The notes: a model not told the origin generated them from the sequence alone. A stretch of 16,907 nucleotides of DNA from Micrococcales bacterium UBA4448 (GCA_002390305.1 DGPE01000047.1:1-16907); one strand, 5' to 3'; counted from the stretch's first letter, positions 7,582 to 14,989 are shown. Made by a program: numbers and translations.

Positions 7582-8406
7582 TTGGACCACAACAAGCACG
7601 TTACTTACATTTCTTACCTAAAAGTAGATGAACTCTTGGAGCTTCAGCAACCGCTTAGCGACGGTCCTGAGCACGACGAGCTTCTGTTCATAACCATCCA
7701 CCAGGTCTATGAGCTTTGGTTCAAGCAGATGCTTCACGAAGTTCAAGCGCTACAGGTTGCCCTTGAAGAGGGGAAGTCTCATCGATCAATGGCGCTACTG
7801 GGCCGGCTAAGAAACATCATGAAGACCTGCGTATCTCAGCTGGATATTCTTGAGACAATGACCCCGCTGCAGTTCAACTCATTCCGCGAGCGGTTGCAAT
7901 CGGCCAGCGGCTTTCAGTCCGCCCAGTTTAGAGAGTTTGAAGCCGTACTCGGCAGGAGAGATCAAGCCGGAGCCGGAGCTGACAGCAAATCCGGCATGGG
8001 CATGGCCGAACACCTAATTCCAGGCTCAAGCGCCAGACAGCGAGTGGAAACTGCAATGGCAAGACGCTCTGTCTGGGATTCGGCTCTTCACTTTTTCAAC
8101 TCGCGCAAACCAATCCCGGAAGAGCTTCTTGACAGGGATGTGACCAAGGGTTGGGAACCTCACGAGGGCCTTCAAGAAGTTCTAATCGAACTTCATCGTG
8201 AGGATGCAGAAGCCTCAATGATTGGCGAAGCACTGGTTGATCTAGATGAGGGCCTTCAGGAGTGGCGCTACCGTCACGTGAAGATGGTTGAAAGAACAAT
8301 TGGTCACAAAATTGGATCGGGTGGATCTTCTGGCGCAGGCTATCTTGCCAGCACGCTGTTCAACCCAGTCTTCCCAGACCTCTGGGCTATTAGATCTAGG
8401 TTCTAG
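7582..8406 (+). CDS. kynA: Tryptophan 2,3-dioxygenase
   Basis: A haem enzyme that opens the indole ring of tryptophan to N-formylkynurenine, the first step of the pathway in which kynU acts third. Family signatures are TIHQVYELWFKQMLHE with the distal H40, FNSFRERLQSASGFQS (98-113), which carries the substrate-carboxylate arginine, and WRYRHVKMVERTIGHKIGSG, in which H232 fits the haem axial ligand position. The C-terminus FPDLWAIRSRF is typical. The 274 residues match bacterial homologues. The start is TTG at 7582, preceded by AAGGGA (7571-7576) at about five bases; no ATG near the conserved N-terminus competes. The stop codon shares a CTAG palindrome with the stop of convergent folD. The formamidase needed between this enzyme and kynureninase is not in the window. 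Confidence 0.93.
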   Translation: MDHNKHVTYISYLKVDELLELQQPLSDGPEHDELLFITIHQVYELWFKQMLHEVQALQVALEEGKSHRSMALLGRLRNIMKTCVSQLDILETMTPLQFNSFRERLQSASGFQSAQFREFEAVLGRRDQAGAGADSKSGMGMAEHLIPGSSARQRVETAMARRSVWDSALHFFNSRKPIPEELLDRDVTKGWEPHEGLQEVLIELHREDAEASMIGEALVDLDEGLQEWRYRHVKMVERTIGHKIGSGGSSGAGYLASTLFNPVFPDLWAIRSRF

Positions 8407-9254
8407 CTGACGGCAAGAACAACGTTCTTAAGTAGCATCGCTCTGGTCATTGGCCCAACGCCGCCAGGGTTTGGCGATACAAAGCCTGCAACTTCATTGA
8501 CAAGTGGGTCGACATCTCCAAGAAGTTTTCCAGCTACGCGCGTGATTCCGACATCTAATACTGCCGCCCCCGGCTTGATCCACTCCGGTTTAATAAAATG
8601 CGGGCTGCCGATCGCGGCAACAACAATATCTGCACGCCGAATAGCGCTTTCAAGGTCTTTTGATGCCGAGTGGAGCAGGGTTGGTGTCGCATCCACACCC
8701 TTGCGCGACAGCATTAGCCCGAGTGGCCTGCCAACAGTTAGGCCCCTACCGACCACCGCTACTTCTGCCCCGGCTAGCTCAACTTCATAACGCCCAAGGA
8801 GTTCTAGAATTCCGCTGGGAGTGCAAGGAAGTGGACTTGTGACCTCTCCCCCTAAATTCATAACCAACTTCCCCAGATTCACTGGATGCAGACCATCGGC
8901 GTCCTTTTCAGGGTCAATCATTTCCAGCATTTGATTGGCATTGATCCCCCCTGGAAGAGGGAGCTGAACGATAAAGCCCGTTACCTCGTCATCCTGGTTT
9001 AGATCTCTAATCGCAGCTTGGATGTCTGATTGTGTGGCAGAGGAATCCAGATCAATTCGGATTGATTGGATCCCTACCTCTTCACAGTCCCGGTGTTTTC
9101 CGGCCACGTATGCCGCAGATCCAGGATCGCTACCAACAAGCAAGGTCCCGAGACCGGGGGTGATCCCGCGCTGCTTGAGGGTGGCCACTTGCTCTGCAAG
9201 CTCGCTTTTTATTTGCCCAGAAACTTTAAGGCCGTCAAGAATCTGGGCGGTCAA
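8403..9254 (-). CDS. folD: Bifunctional methylenetetrahydrofolate dehydrogenase / methenyltetrahydrofolate cyclohydrolase
   Basis: Interconverts 5,10-methylene-, methenyl- and 10-formyl-tetrahydrofolate, linking GlyA-derived one-carbon units to purine synthesis and to PurU. The 283-residue protein has the YxxxK catalytic pair Y49/K53, VQLPLP (96-101), KDADGLHP (117-124), PCTPSG, the dinucleotide-binding VGRGLTVGRP (168-177) and PNPGGVGPMT (261-270). The start is TTG at 9254, four bases after the glyA TAA, with only a weak upstream ribosome binding site, so coupling to glyA is likely. The TAG stop lies in a CTAG palindrome that also forms the stop of the convergent tryptophan dioxygenase gene, giving a four-base overlap. 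I see no terminator hairpin at this junction. Family assignment is firm; cofactor preference (NADP) follows from the family. Confidence 0.95.
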   Translation of the reverse strand: MTAQILDGLKVSGQIKSELAEQVATLKQRGITPGLGTLLVGSDPGSAAYVAGKHRDCEEVGIQSIRIDLDSSATQSDIQAAIRDLNQDDEVTGFIVQLPLPGGINANQMLEMIDPEKDADGLHPVNLGKLVMNLGGEVTSPLPCTPSGILELLGRYEVELAGAEVAVVGRGLTVGRPLGLMLSRKGVDATPTLLHSASKDLESAIRRADIVVAAIGSPHFIKPEWIKPGAAVLDVGITRVAGKLLGDVDPLVNEVAGFVSPNPGGVGPMTRAMLLKNVVLAVS

Positions 9255-9258
9255 GATG

Positions 9259-10539
9259 TTACCGGTTCTCTAATCCCGGGTAGAGCGGGAAGCCATCAGT
9301 GAGCTTATGAACACGAGCCTTCAGTGCTGCCAAGTCTGAACCCGGAATCAATGCCATCGCGATGATGTCCGCGACCTCGGTGAACTCTTCATCCCCGAAA
9401 CCTCTGGTTGCAAGAGCGGCAGTTCCTATGCGGACACCTGAGGTCACCATTGGAGGCCTCGGGTCATTTGGAACAGAGTTTTTGTTCACGGTTACACCGG
9501 CGTCATGCAGCAAGTTCTCAGCGGTCTGACCGTCAACTGCAGAGTTTCTAAGATCAATGAGGACCAAGTGAACATCTGTTCCACCGGTCAGCACCGACAC
9601 CCCAGCGGCAATGGTGTCTGCCTGGTTCAGTCTCCCCGCAATGATGCGTGCTCCAGATATGGTGCGCTCTTGACGCTCCTTGAATTCTGGCTGCATGGCG
9701 GCCTTGAATGCCACTGCCTTGCCCGCGATAACGTGCATTAGTGGGCCACCCTGTTGACCTGGGAATACTGCGGAATCAATTTTCTTTGCCCATTCCTGCT
9801 TGCAAAGAATAAGCCCAGACCTAGGCCCACCAAGAGTCTTGTGAACGGTAGTCGAGATAACGTCGGCATACGGCACTGGGCTTGGGTGCAACCCTGCTGC
9901 AACTAGGCCAGCGAAGTGAGCCATGTCGACCCAAAGTTTTGCGCCAACCTCATCTGCAATCTCTCGGAATTTTGCAAAGTCCAAGTGCCTGGAATAGGCA
10001 GACCATCCAGCAATCAAGACGGCAGGCTTAACCTCTTGCGCTCTAGTCCTCACAATGTCCATGTCGATCAGATGGGTTTCGGGGTCTAACTCGTAGGAGT
10101 GCCCCTCATACATGCGTCCAGAGAAGTTCAGCTTCATACCGTGTGTTAGGTGGCCACCGTGAGCCAGGCTCAAACCAAGAATGCGGTCACCTGGGCTGGC
10201 TAGTGCCATCATGACAGCAGCGTTTGCGGTTGCTCCAGAGTGCGGCTGGACGTTTGCGTGGTCTGCACCAAATAGCTCTTTGGCACGTTCACGTGCCAGA
10301 TCTTCGGCGATGTCAACAGCTTCACAGCCTCCGTAATAGCGCTTACCGGGATAGCCCTCGGCGTACTTATTGGTGAGTACCGACCCTTGAGTCTCCAAAA
10401 TTGCATTTGAGACAAAGTTCTCGCTGGCAATCATTTCCAAGGTGTGGCGCTGACGATCTAGTTCCTGCTGTAAGACAGCAGCAATCTCGGGATCGACTTC
10501 ACTGAGCGGTGACATAAAGCTGGCTGATTGATTTGGCAT
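9259..10539 (-). CDS. glyA: Serine hydroxymethyltransferase
   Basis: A PLP enzyme converting serine and tetrahydrofolate to glycine and 5,10-methylene-tetrahydrofolate, the main one-carbon entry point. Visible features are EMIASENFVS (35-44), NKYAEGYPGKRYYGG (57-71), HSGATANAAV (100-109), the PLP-contacting D205 and H207 in VDMAHFAG, and the Schiff-base lysine K234 in STTVHKTLGGPRSG. The 426 residues are normal. The ATG at 10539 is preceded by TAAACT and exactly six bases, consistent with a leaderless transcript. M9 is an alternative start but lacks such a signal. folD follows four bases downstream in the same direction, and purU diverges from the opposite side of the 57-bp intergenic region. 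Confidence 0.96.
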   Translation of the reverse strand: MPNQSASFMSPLSEVDPEIAAVLQQELDRQRHTLEMIASENFVSNAILETQGSVLTNKYAEGYPGKRYYGGCEAVDIAEDLARERAKELFGADHANVQPHSGATANAAVMMALASPGDRILGLSLAHGGHLTHGMKLNFSGRMYEGHSYELDPETHLIDMDIVRTRAQEVKPAVLIAGWSAYSRHLDFAKFREIADEVGAKLWVDMAHFAGLVAAGLHPSPVPYADVISTTVHKTLGGPRSGLILCKQEWAKKIDSAVFPGQQGGPLMHVIAGKAVAFKAAMQPEFKERQERTISGARIIAGRLNQADTIAAGVSVLTGGTDVHLVLIDLRNSAVDGQTAENLLHDAGVTVNKNSVPNDPRPPMVTSGVRIGTAALATRGFGDEEFTEVADIIAMALIPGSDLAALKARVHKLTDGFPLYPGLENR

Positions 10540-10545
10540 GAGACA

Positions 10546-10551
10546 AGTTTA
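10546..10551 (-). promoter_or_regulatory. Candidate -10 element for leaderless glyA-folD transcript
   Basis: On the minus strand TAAACT is followed by six bases and the glyA ATG, placing the expected transcription start on the A of the start codon. No ribosome binding site precedes the ATG, which agrees with leaderless translation. The -35 region is poor: TTTTCA-like with a short spacer. Confidence 0.5.
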
Positions 10552-10553
10552 TA

Positions 10554-10565
10554 GGCGCTTGCGCC
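10554..10565. promoter_or_regulatory. Perfect 12-bp palindrome between glyA and purU
   Basis: GGCGC-TT-GCGCC is a perfect inverted repeat centred in the 57-bp divergent intergenic region. It lies just upstream of the glyA -10 and in the presumed -35 area of purU, so it is well placed to be an operator acting on both transcripts. It is not followed by a T run, so a terminator is unlikely. The regulator is unknown, and a short palindrome could also arise by chance. Confidence 0.35.
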
Positions 10566-10584
10566 CTGAAAAGCCTTGCGACAA

Positions 10585-10590
10585 TAGGAT
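10585..10590 (+). promoter_or_regulatory. Candidate -10 element for leaderless purU transcript
   Basis: TAGGAT is followed by TACCTC and then the purU ATG, the same TANNNT-N6-ATG layout as glyA on the other strand. No ribosome binding site is present. TTGCGC at 10559-10564 resembles a -35 but is separated by about 20 bases, longer than ideal. Confidence 0.5.
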
Positions 10591-10596
10591 TACCTC

Positions 10597-11454
10597 ATGT
10601 CATCACCGAAAGAACACTGGGTTCTAACTTTCGTATGCCCAGATCAACCAGGAATTGTCCACGCCATATCAGGTGCGGTAGTCAAGGCCGGCGGAAACAT
10701 TACTGAAAGCCAGCAATTCACTTCTAGCGACACAGGCCGCTTTTTCATGAGGCTTCAAATTGAGGCTGATATTACGAAGGCCGACTTTGAGAAGCAGTTC
10801 GAGGGCTTGGCGGAGTCTTTAGAGTTGGAATATGTCCTTGATTATGTCGGACGCCCGATGCGCACGATTATCTTGGCAACCACTGCCGACCACTGCCTGA
10901 ATGATTTGCTTTATCGCCAACGTGCTGGCCAACTACCAATTACCGCCACCAAAATATTTGCAAATAATGACGCTTTAGGCTCACTGGCCACCTTCTTTGG
11001 TGTTCCATTTGTATCCCAAGAGACCAAGAATCAAATTGACAAGGACCTATTCGAAAAAGCACTTCGAGAGTTTATAAACGAAAACGACATTGAGTTGATC
11101 GTCTTAGCAAGATACATGCAGATCCTGTCACCAGAGTTCTGCGAAGAATTCGCGGGCAAGATTATTAACATTCACCACTCCTTTTTGCCTGGTTTCAAGG
11201 GAGCTAACCCTTATGCCCAAGCACACGCCAGAGGTGTGAAGCTAATCGGTGCCACAGCGCATTTTGTCACCCAGGATTTGGATGAGGGTCCAATCATCGA
11301 GCAGAACGTGACCCGAGTTGAGCACTCCTCCTCTAAAGACCAGCTGGTTCAAATCGGCCAGGATGTGGAATCAAAAACCCTCACTCAAGCCGTCAGATGG
11401 TTCGCCGAACACCGCGTGCTACTTGATGGTCAGCGAACCATAATCTTTCGATAG
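10597..11454 (+). CDS. purU: Formyltetrahydrofolate deformylase
   Basis: Hydrolyses 10-formyl-tetrahydrofolate to formate and tetrahydrofolate, balancing the folate pool fed by GlyA and FolD. Residues about 7-85 are an ACT regulatory domain (VLTFVCPDQPGIVHAISG), which in this family senses methionine or glycine. Residues about 88-285 are the formyltransferase-like domain, with DHCLNDLLYRQRAGQL, the catalytic N191-x-H193 in INIHHSFLPGFKGA, and D229 in DLDEGPIIEQ. The 285 residues are typical. The ATG fits a leaderless start. The gene diverges from glyA, and its 3' end overlaps the end of the convergent surface-protein gene by 25 bases (11430-11454). Assignment is firm; ACT ligands are family knowledge, not seen here. 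Confidence 0.94.
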   Translation: MSSPKEHWVLTFVCPDQPGIVHAISGAVVKAGGNITESQQFTSSDTGRFFMRLQIEADITKADFEKQFEGLAESLELEYVLDYVGRPMRTIILATTADHCLNDLLYRQRAGQLPITATKIFANNDALGSLATFFGVPFVSQETKNQIDKDLFEKALREFINENDIELIVLARYMQILSPEFCEEFAGKIINIHHSFLPGFKGANPYAQAHARGVKLIGATAHFVTQDLDEGPIIEQNVTRVEHSSSKDQLVQIGQDVESKTLTQAVRWFAEHRVLLDGQRTIIFR

Positions 11455-13625
11455 GCTGCCGCTGCCAGTAGTCCAGTCACAACGATGACGATGCCCCCTG
11501 GTGCGGCAGTCTGAAGAATGCTTGGTTCGGCAGCTTCAAAATCCTGCATGACTAGGCTCGTATTCGTCGGCTTTTCCTCGATTAACGGCACGCTCGAATC
11601 CGCAGCTTCTTTAGGAACCTGATTGGAATCGGTCAACGGGTCAGTCGTCACTGTCACGGCCTCCACTGGCAAAACTTCAGTGACCGAGGGTGCTTGTTGC
11701 CCTTTCTCCAAAATGGTTGGCAGGCTTTCACTCACTGATTCTTCAGTTTGCACTTCGGTCTGCAAGAGATCTTTAATCTCTTCCAGTAACTCCTCGGTCA
11801 CGTTTTCGGTTGGCTCTGATGCTGGTGATTCACTTTCAGATGGCTGAGGTTCTTCAGGGCTGGAAGGCAAAGGTGGTTCAGCCTCGTTCCCAGGCAAGAC
11901 ATCAGCTTGCGAGGATTCGCTGCTTTCAAGCTGTTCGCTAGGTCCTGGCTCTGGTTCTGGTTCTGGTTCTGGTGCTGGCGTAATCGCCAAAACAACCTCC
12001 AGGTCTGTGTCGGTAAGGGGTCCAAGATTTCCGGCAGCATCACTAAGTGAAAAAGCGGGAAACTGCCAAGTGAGCAATCCTTCTGCGCAATCATGAATCT
12101 CGAACCTGATGCTGTTTGGGCCTTTTGTGACCTCAGGAAGGCAGTTCAGATCTTCCGCTGCAAAACTTACGATTGATTCTTCGTTTAGTGAGTCCTCATA
12201 CTCGAGCACCGCAACCACGCTAAAGAACCCATCTTGCTCAATCACCACCGGTTCCAACCAGTGGGCATTGGGGGCAGTTGTATCTCTCATGCTTAGAAAA
12301 GTCAGTTCCGCACTAGGGCCGGTGTTCCCAAAAGCGTCCGCAACGGAATCGGGAAGTAGCGTGACCGATATTTCTCCGTCACTGCAATCGTCGAGGTACA
12401 GCTCCAATCCCAACAACTCTGCTGTTTCACAACCCCGCACTATCAGGTCAGTCAGCACCAGACCATAAACACTTTCATCAGGGACTACTAGCAGCAGATA
12501 ATCGATGACTTCCGACTCCGACTGTGTCAAAAACATACTTGGACCTTGAAAATCGAGGTTTAGGCCAATTGAGTTGATCCCCTCTGGATCTAGCGTCAAT
12601 ATAAATTCTTCCGAGAACGTCGCCTCAAATTCTGCCAACGCGCAACCAGTGACTGTGAACGTGGCACCGTTTTCTGTCTGCGTGAAATCCGTTATTGTGC
12701 AGTCGTGATCTGCCAAAAAGACATCTTCTTCGGTCAGCGCAATTGAATCTTGAACCCCAACTTCTAGATGTACTGACTGACCCACTTGAGCTGCGGTAAA
12801 CACGGTGACCTTGGATATAAGCGCGTAGCGCAGAATCACAAGCCCTGAGCCCTGTCTAACCCCAGTTTCATGTTCTACAGAGGTGGCCCGGGTTGGATCG
12901 GCATAAGATGACCCTCCCCCACCGCCGCCAGCATCGGAGCAGCATGAATCTGAGTCTGCCCCACCGCCGCCGCCGCCATACCAGCCGCCACCACCGCCAC
13001 CGCCACCTGCATTCCAGCTGCTGCCGCCAGTGCCCCCGATGCCAAATGCGCCAGATTCCGCAGCGCTACCACCGTTCGAGCTTCCGCTGCTTCCACCGCG
13101 CTCTTGAGTGCCACCGAATCCCCCACCACCCTGTCCCGAGCCCCCATTGGGGGCTATGAGGTTACCGCCATGTCCTCCAGGGGCCCCGGCATATCCTCCG
13201 CCACCTCCAGCGCCTCCCGCTAGGGCAATTCTTTGGCTGAGCTCCGTTCCAACCCGTATGTCGCTTGCTCCGCCTCCCGAACCTTCGTTTCCCCTGGACC
13301 CCCCGGCTCTACCTCCTCCATTGAACCCACCCGTCGCATCGGAGCCAACTGCACCGACCCCTCCAACATATATCCACAGCTCTTCTGGGACCGCCGATAA
13401 TTCGCCAGAAATCTTGCCACCGAGGCCACCGCGCCCACCAGCTGCGCCATAGATCTCGAAAGTAATGTTTCCTGCACTTGCGGGAACATCGAAATATTGG
13501 GCTGCGCCAGTGTATTCAAATATGACTTCACAAATACTCCCCGGGCATTCTTCTGCTATTGCAGGCGAGGCGCTAAATGTGAGAAGAGGCAAAATTGTAA
13601 AGGCAAGATAAGTTTTTATTTTCAT
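11430..13625 (-). CDS. Secreted, membrane-anchored glycine-rich surface protein with Ig-like repeats
   Basis: A 731-residue exported protein of unknown function, translated from the ATG at 13625. This start is chosen because it opens a classical signal peptide (K2, K4, hydrophobic 5-20, AIA cleavage site at 22-24); a longer reading frame runs back into icd but begins with unsuitable sequence. Residues about 35-265 form a glycine-rich domain (FEYTGAAQYFDVPA, GGGASDIR, long Gly runs) resembling the bacterial Gly_rich family. Three cysteine-paired, beta-rich repeats follow: C309/C328, C399/C414 and C495/C513, the last two ending in DAxGNxGP as in actinobacterial Ig-like surface modules. Residues 551-700 are an acidic Pro/Glu/Ser stalk starting with a PE repeat. 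A hydrophobic helix at 710-725 ends in YRKIMVR. No LPXTG motif is present, so anchoring is probably by the helix. An adhesin or envelope role is a guess. Confidence 0.82.
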   Translation of the reverse strand: MKIKTYLAFTILPLLTFSASPAIAEECPGSICEVIFEYTGAAQYFDVPASAGNITFEIYGAAGGRGGLGGKISGELSAVPEELWIYVGGVGAVGSDATGGFNGGGRAGGSRGNEGSGGGASDIRVGTELSQRIALAGGAGGGGGYAGAPGGHGGNLIAPNGGSGQGGGGFGGTQERGGSSGSSNGGSAAESGAFGIGGTGGSSWNAGGGGGGGGWYGGGGGGADSDSCCSDAGGGGGGSSYADPTRATSVEHETGVRQGSGLVILRYALISKVTVFTAAQVGQSVHLEVGVQDSIALTEEDVFLADHDCTITDFTQTENGATFTVTGCALAEFEATFSEEFILTLDPEGINSIGLNLDFQGPSMFLTQSESEVIDYLLLVVPDESVYGLVLTDLIVRGCETAELLGLELYLDDCSDGEISVTLLPDSVADAFGNTGPSAELTFLSMRDTTAPNAHWLEPVVIEQDGFFSVVAVLEYEDSLNEESIVSFAAEDLNCLPEVTKGPNSIRFEIHDCAEGLLTWQFPAFSLSDAAGNLGPLTDTDLEVVLAITPAPEPEPEPEPGPSEQLESSESSQADVLPGNEAEPPLPSSPEEPQPSESESPASEPTENVTEELLEEIKDLLQTEVQTEESVSESLPTILEKGQQAPSVTEVLPVEAVTVTTDPLTDSNQVPKEAADSSVPLIEEKPTNTSLVMQDFEAAEPSILQTAAPGGIVIVVTGLLAAAAYRKIMVR
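11944..11977. repeat. Short CTGGTT hexamer repeat encoding Pro-Glu stalk
   Basis: About five imperfect tandem hexamers (CTGGCT, CTGGTT three times, CTGGTG) encode the PEPEPEPEP segment at residues 552-560 of the surface protein. Because the unit is six bases, copy-number change keeps the frame and alters only stalk length. Confidence 0.7.
12900..13450 (-). repeat. GGN-rich low-complexity tract encoding the poly-glycine domain
   Basis: The minus strand is dense in GGN codons, giving glycine runs of up to eight residues (for example around residues 207-214 and 217-222 of the surface protein) broken by Ser, Asn, Trp and Tyr. The plus strand mirrors it as CCN/CCG repeats, producing spurious proline-rich reading frames. 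A cysteine pair, C228-C229, interrupts the glycine runs. The tract is markedly G-rich compared with neighbouring genes. Confidence 0.75.
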
Positions 13626-13637
13626 GCCCCACAAACT

Positions 13638-13669
13638 AAAACTCCCCGCAGTTTCCTGCAGGGAGTTTT
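13638..13669 (-). terminator. Rho-independent terminator of icd
   Basis: On the minus strand AAAACTCCCTGCAG pairs with CTGCGGGGAGTTTT around a GAAA tetraloop, a 14-bp stem with one G-T wobble pair, ending in TTTT. It lies 27 bases after the icd stop at 13696. The hairpin ends only 13 bases before the ATG of the surface-protein gene, so it also sits in that gene's upstream region. Confidence 0.85.
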
Positions 13670-13695
13670 CCACAGGCCACAAGGGCCGATAGTTA

Positions 13696-14913
13696 TTAGG
13701 CCATTTTGATTCGAAGGTTCTCTGCCAACGAGGCCATGAACTCTTCGGTGGACTGCCATGCCTGATCTTTGCCAACGAGCGCTGCCAAGTCCTTGGTCAT
13801 CTTTCCACTCTCCACAGTTTCGATTACAACCGACTCCAGCGTTCTAGCGAATTCTGCAACCTCAGGTGTGTTGTCCAACTTGGCTCTGTGCATGAGACCC
13901 CTGGTCCAAGCAAAGATTGATGCGATTGGGTTGGTAGAGGTCTTTTTACCCTGTTGGTGCTGGCGGTAGTGGCGAGTAACAGTGCCGTGAGCAGCCTCTG
14001 CAAGGGCTGTCTTTCCGTCCGGTGTGGTCAGCACTGATGTCATCAGGCCGAGCGAGCCAAAGCCTTGGGCCACGGTGTCTGACTGGACGTCGCCGTCATA
14101 GTTTTTGCAGGCCCAAACGTAACCGCCCTCCCACTTCATTGCAGCAGCAACCATGTCATCGATCAGTCGATGCTCATAGGTGAGGCCAGCTTCTTCGAAG
14201 CGGTCTTTATACTCTGCCTGGAAGATCTCCTCGAAGGCATCCTTGAATGCTCCGTCGTAGGCCTTCAAAATCGTGTTCTTGGTTGACATGTAGACCGGGT
14301 AGTTTCGGGCTAAACCGTAGTTGAACGAAGCACGAGCAAAGTCTCTGATCGAATCCATGTAGTTATACATGCCCATAGCAACTCCACCGGATTCTGGATA
14401 CTCGGCAATAGTCATTGTCTGCGGCTCGGAGCCATCTGCAGGGGTCCAGGTCATTGTGACAGTGCCCTTGCCTGGAATCTTGATGTCTGTTGCCTTGTAC
14501 TGGTCACCGTGAGCGTGACGGCCAATAATAATCGGCTTGGTCCAGCCCGGCACCAACCTTGGAACATTTGAAATTATTATCGGCTCGCGGAACACGACCC
14601 CATCGAGAATGTTTCTAATCGTGCCATTTGGTGAACGCCACATTTTCTTCAGCCCGAATTCCTCGACTCTGCCCTCGTCCGGCGTGATTGTTGCGCACTT
14701 AACCCCGACACCGTGCTCGCGAATTGCATTCGCAGCATCAATTGTGATCTGGTCATCAGTTGCATCGCGGCTTTCTACTGAAAGGTCGAAGTATTCTAAA
14801 TCCACGTCCAAGAATGGCAGGATCAGGCTGTCTTTGATTTCCTGCCAGATGATGCGAGTCATCTCGTCACCGTCTAGCTCGACGACCTTGCCAACAACTT
14901 TAATTTTGCTCAT
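13696..14913 (-). CDS. icd: NADP-dependent isocitrate dehydrogenase, dimeric eukaryote-like type
   Basis: TCA-cycle enzyme oxidising isocitrate to 2-oxoglutarate and CO2 with NADP. The sequence is the type II homodimeric form and aligns by residue number with human IDH1. The substrate residues S94, N96, R100 and R109 (SPNGTIRN, VVFRE), R132 (GRHAHGDQY) and Y139 all fall at the same positions, and K213 in STKNTILK is one off human K212. WACKNYDGDVQSDTVAQGFGSLGLMTS is the family signature with the metal-binding aspartates. The 405 residues are normal. The ATG has AGGAG four bases upstream (14918-14922 on the minus strand). A rho-independent terminator follows. An ABC exporter gene lies 102 bases upstream in the same direction; the gap carries icd's own probable promoter. 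Confidence 0.96.
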   Translation of the reverse strand: MSKIKVVGKVVELDGDEMTRIIWQEIKDSLILPFLDVDLEYFDLSVESRDATDDQITIDAANAIREHGVGVKCATITPDEGRVEEFGLKKMWRSPNGTIRNILDGVVFREPIIISNVPRLVPGWTKPIIIGRHAHGDQYKATDIKIPGKGTVTMTWTPADGSEPQTMTIAEYPESGGVAMGMYNYMDSIRDFARASFNYGLARNYPVYMSTKNTILKAYDGAFKDAFEEIFQAEYKDRFEEAGLTYEHRLIDDMVAAAMKWEGGYVWACKNYDGDVQSDTVAQGFGSLGLMTSVLTTPDGKTALAEAAHGTVTRHYRQHQQGKKTSTNPIASIFAWTRGLMHRAKLDNTPEVAEFARTLESVVIETVESGKMTKDLAALVGKDQAWQSTEEFMASLAENLRIKMA

Positions 14914-14959
14914 AATTCTCCTGAATAAACTGCGCGATTAGCGCTTAGGGGTTATTCCT

Positions 14960-14989
14960 AGCTTAGCGTTTCCGCATCGGCCTTGTCTC
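14960..14989 (-). promoter_or_regulatory. icd: Candidate icd promoter
   Basis: In the 102-bp gap between the ABC exporter and icd, the minus strand has GAGACA (14989-14984), an 18-base spacer and TAAGCT (14965-14960). This would give a leader of about 40 bases carrying the AGGAG ribosome binding site. The match to the -35 consensus is four of six. I see no convincing terminator for the exporter operon in this gap. Confidence 0.3.

Noticed and set aside
11944..11977. CTGGTT tandem hexamers as a CRISPR-like or phase-variable repeat
   Set aside because: There are no spacers, and the six-base unit cannot shift the frame. It simply encodes a Pro-Glu stalk.
13108..13452. Long proline-rich reading frame on the plus strand
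   Set aside because: It is the mirror image of the GGN-rich glycine domain on the minus strand, whose protein has a signal peptide and recognisable domains. It has no ribosome binding site or family resemblance.
13626..13775. 50-codon N-terminal extension of the surface protein into icd
   Set aside because: The extension runs through the icd terminator and icd coding sequence and would bury the signal peptide. The internal ATG at 13625 starts a textbook signal sequence.
14931..14943. GCGC-GATTA-GCGC as a regulatory hairpin upstream of icd
   Set aside because: The stem is only four base pairs and GCGC is self-complementary, so it is expected by chance.
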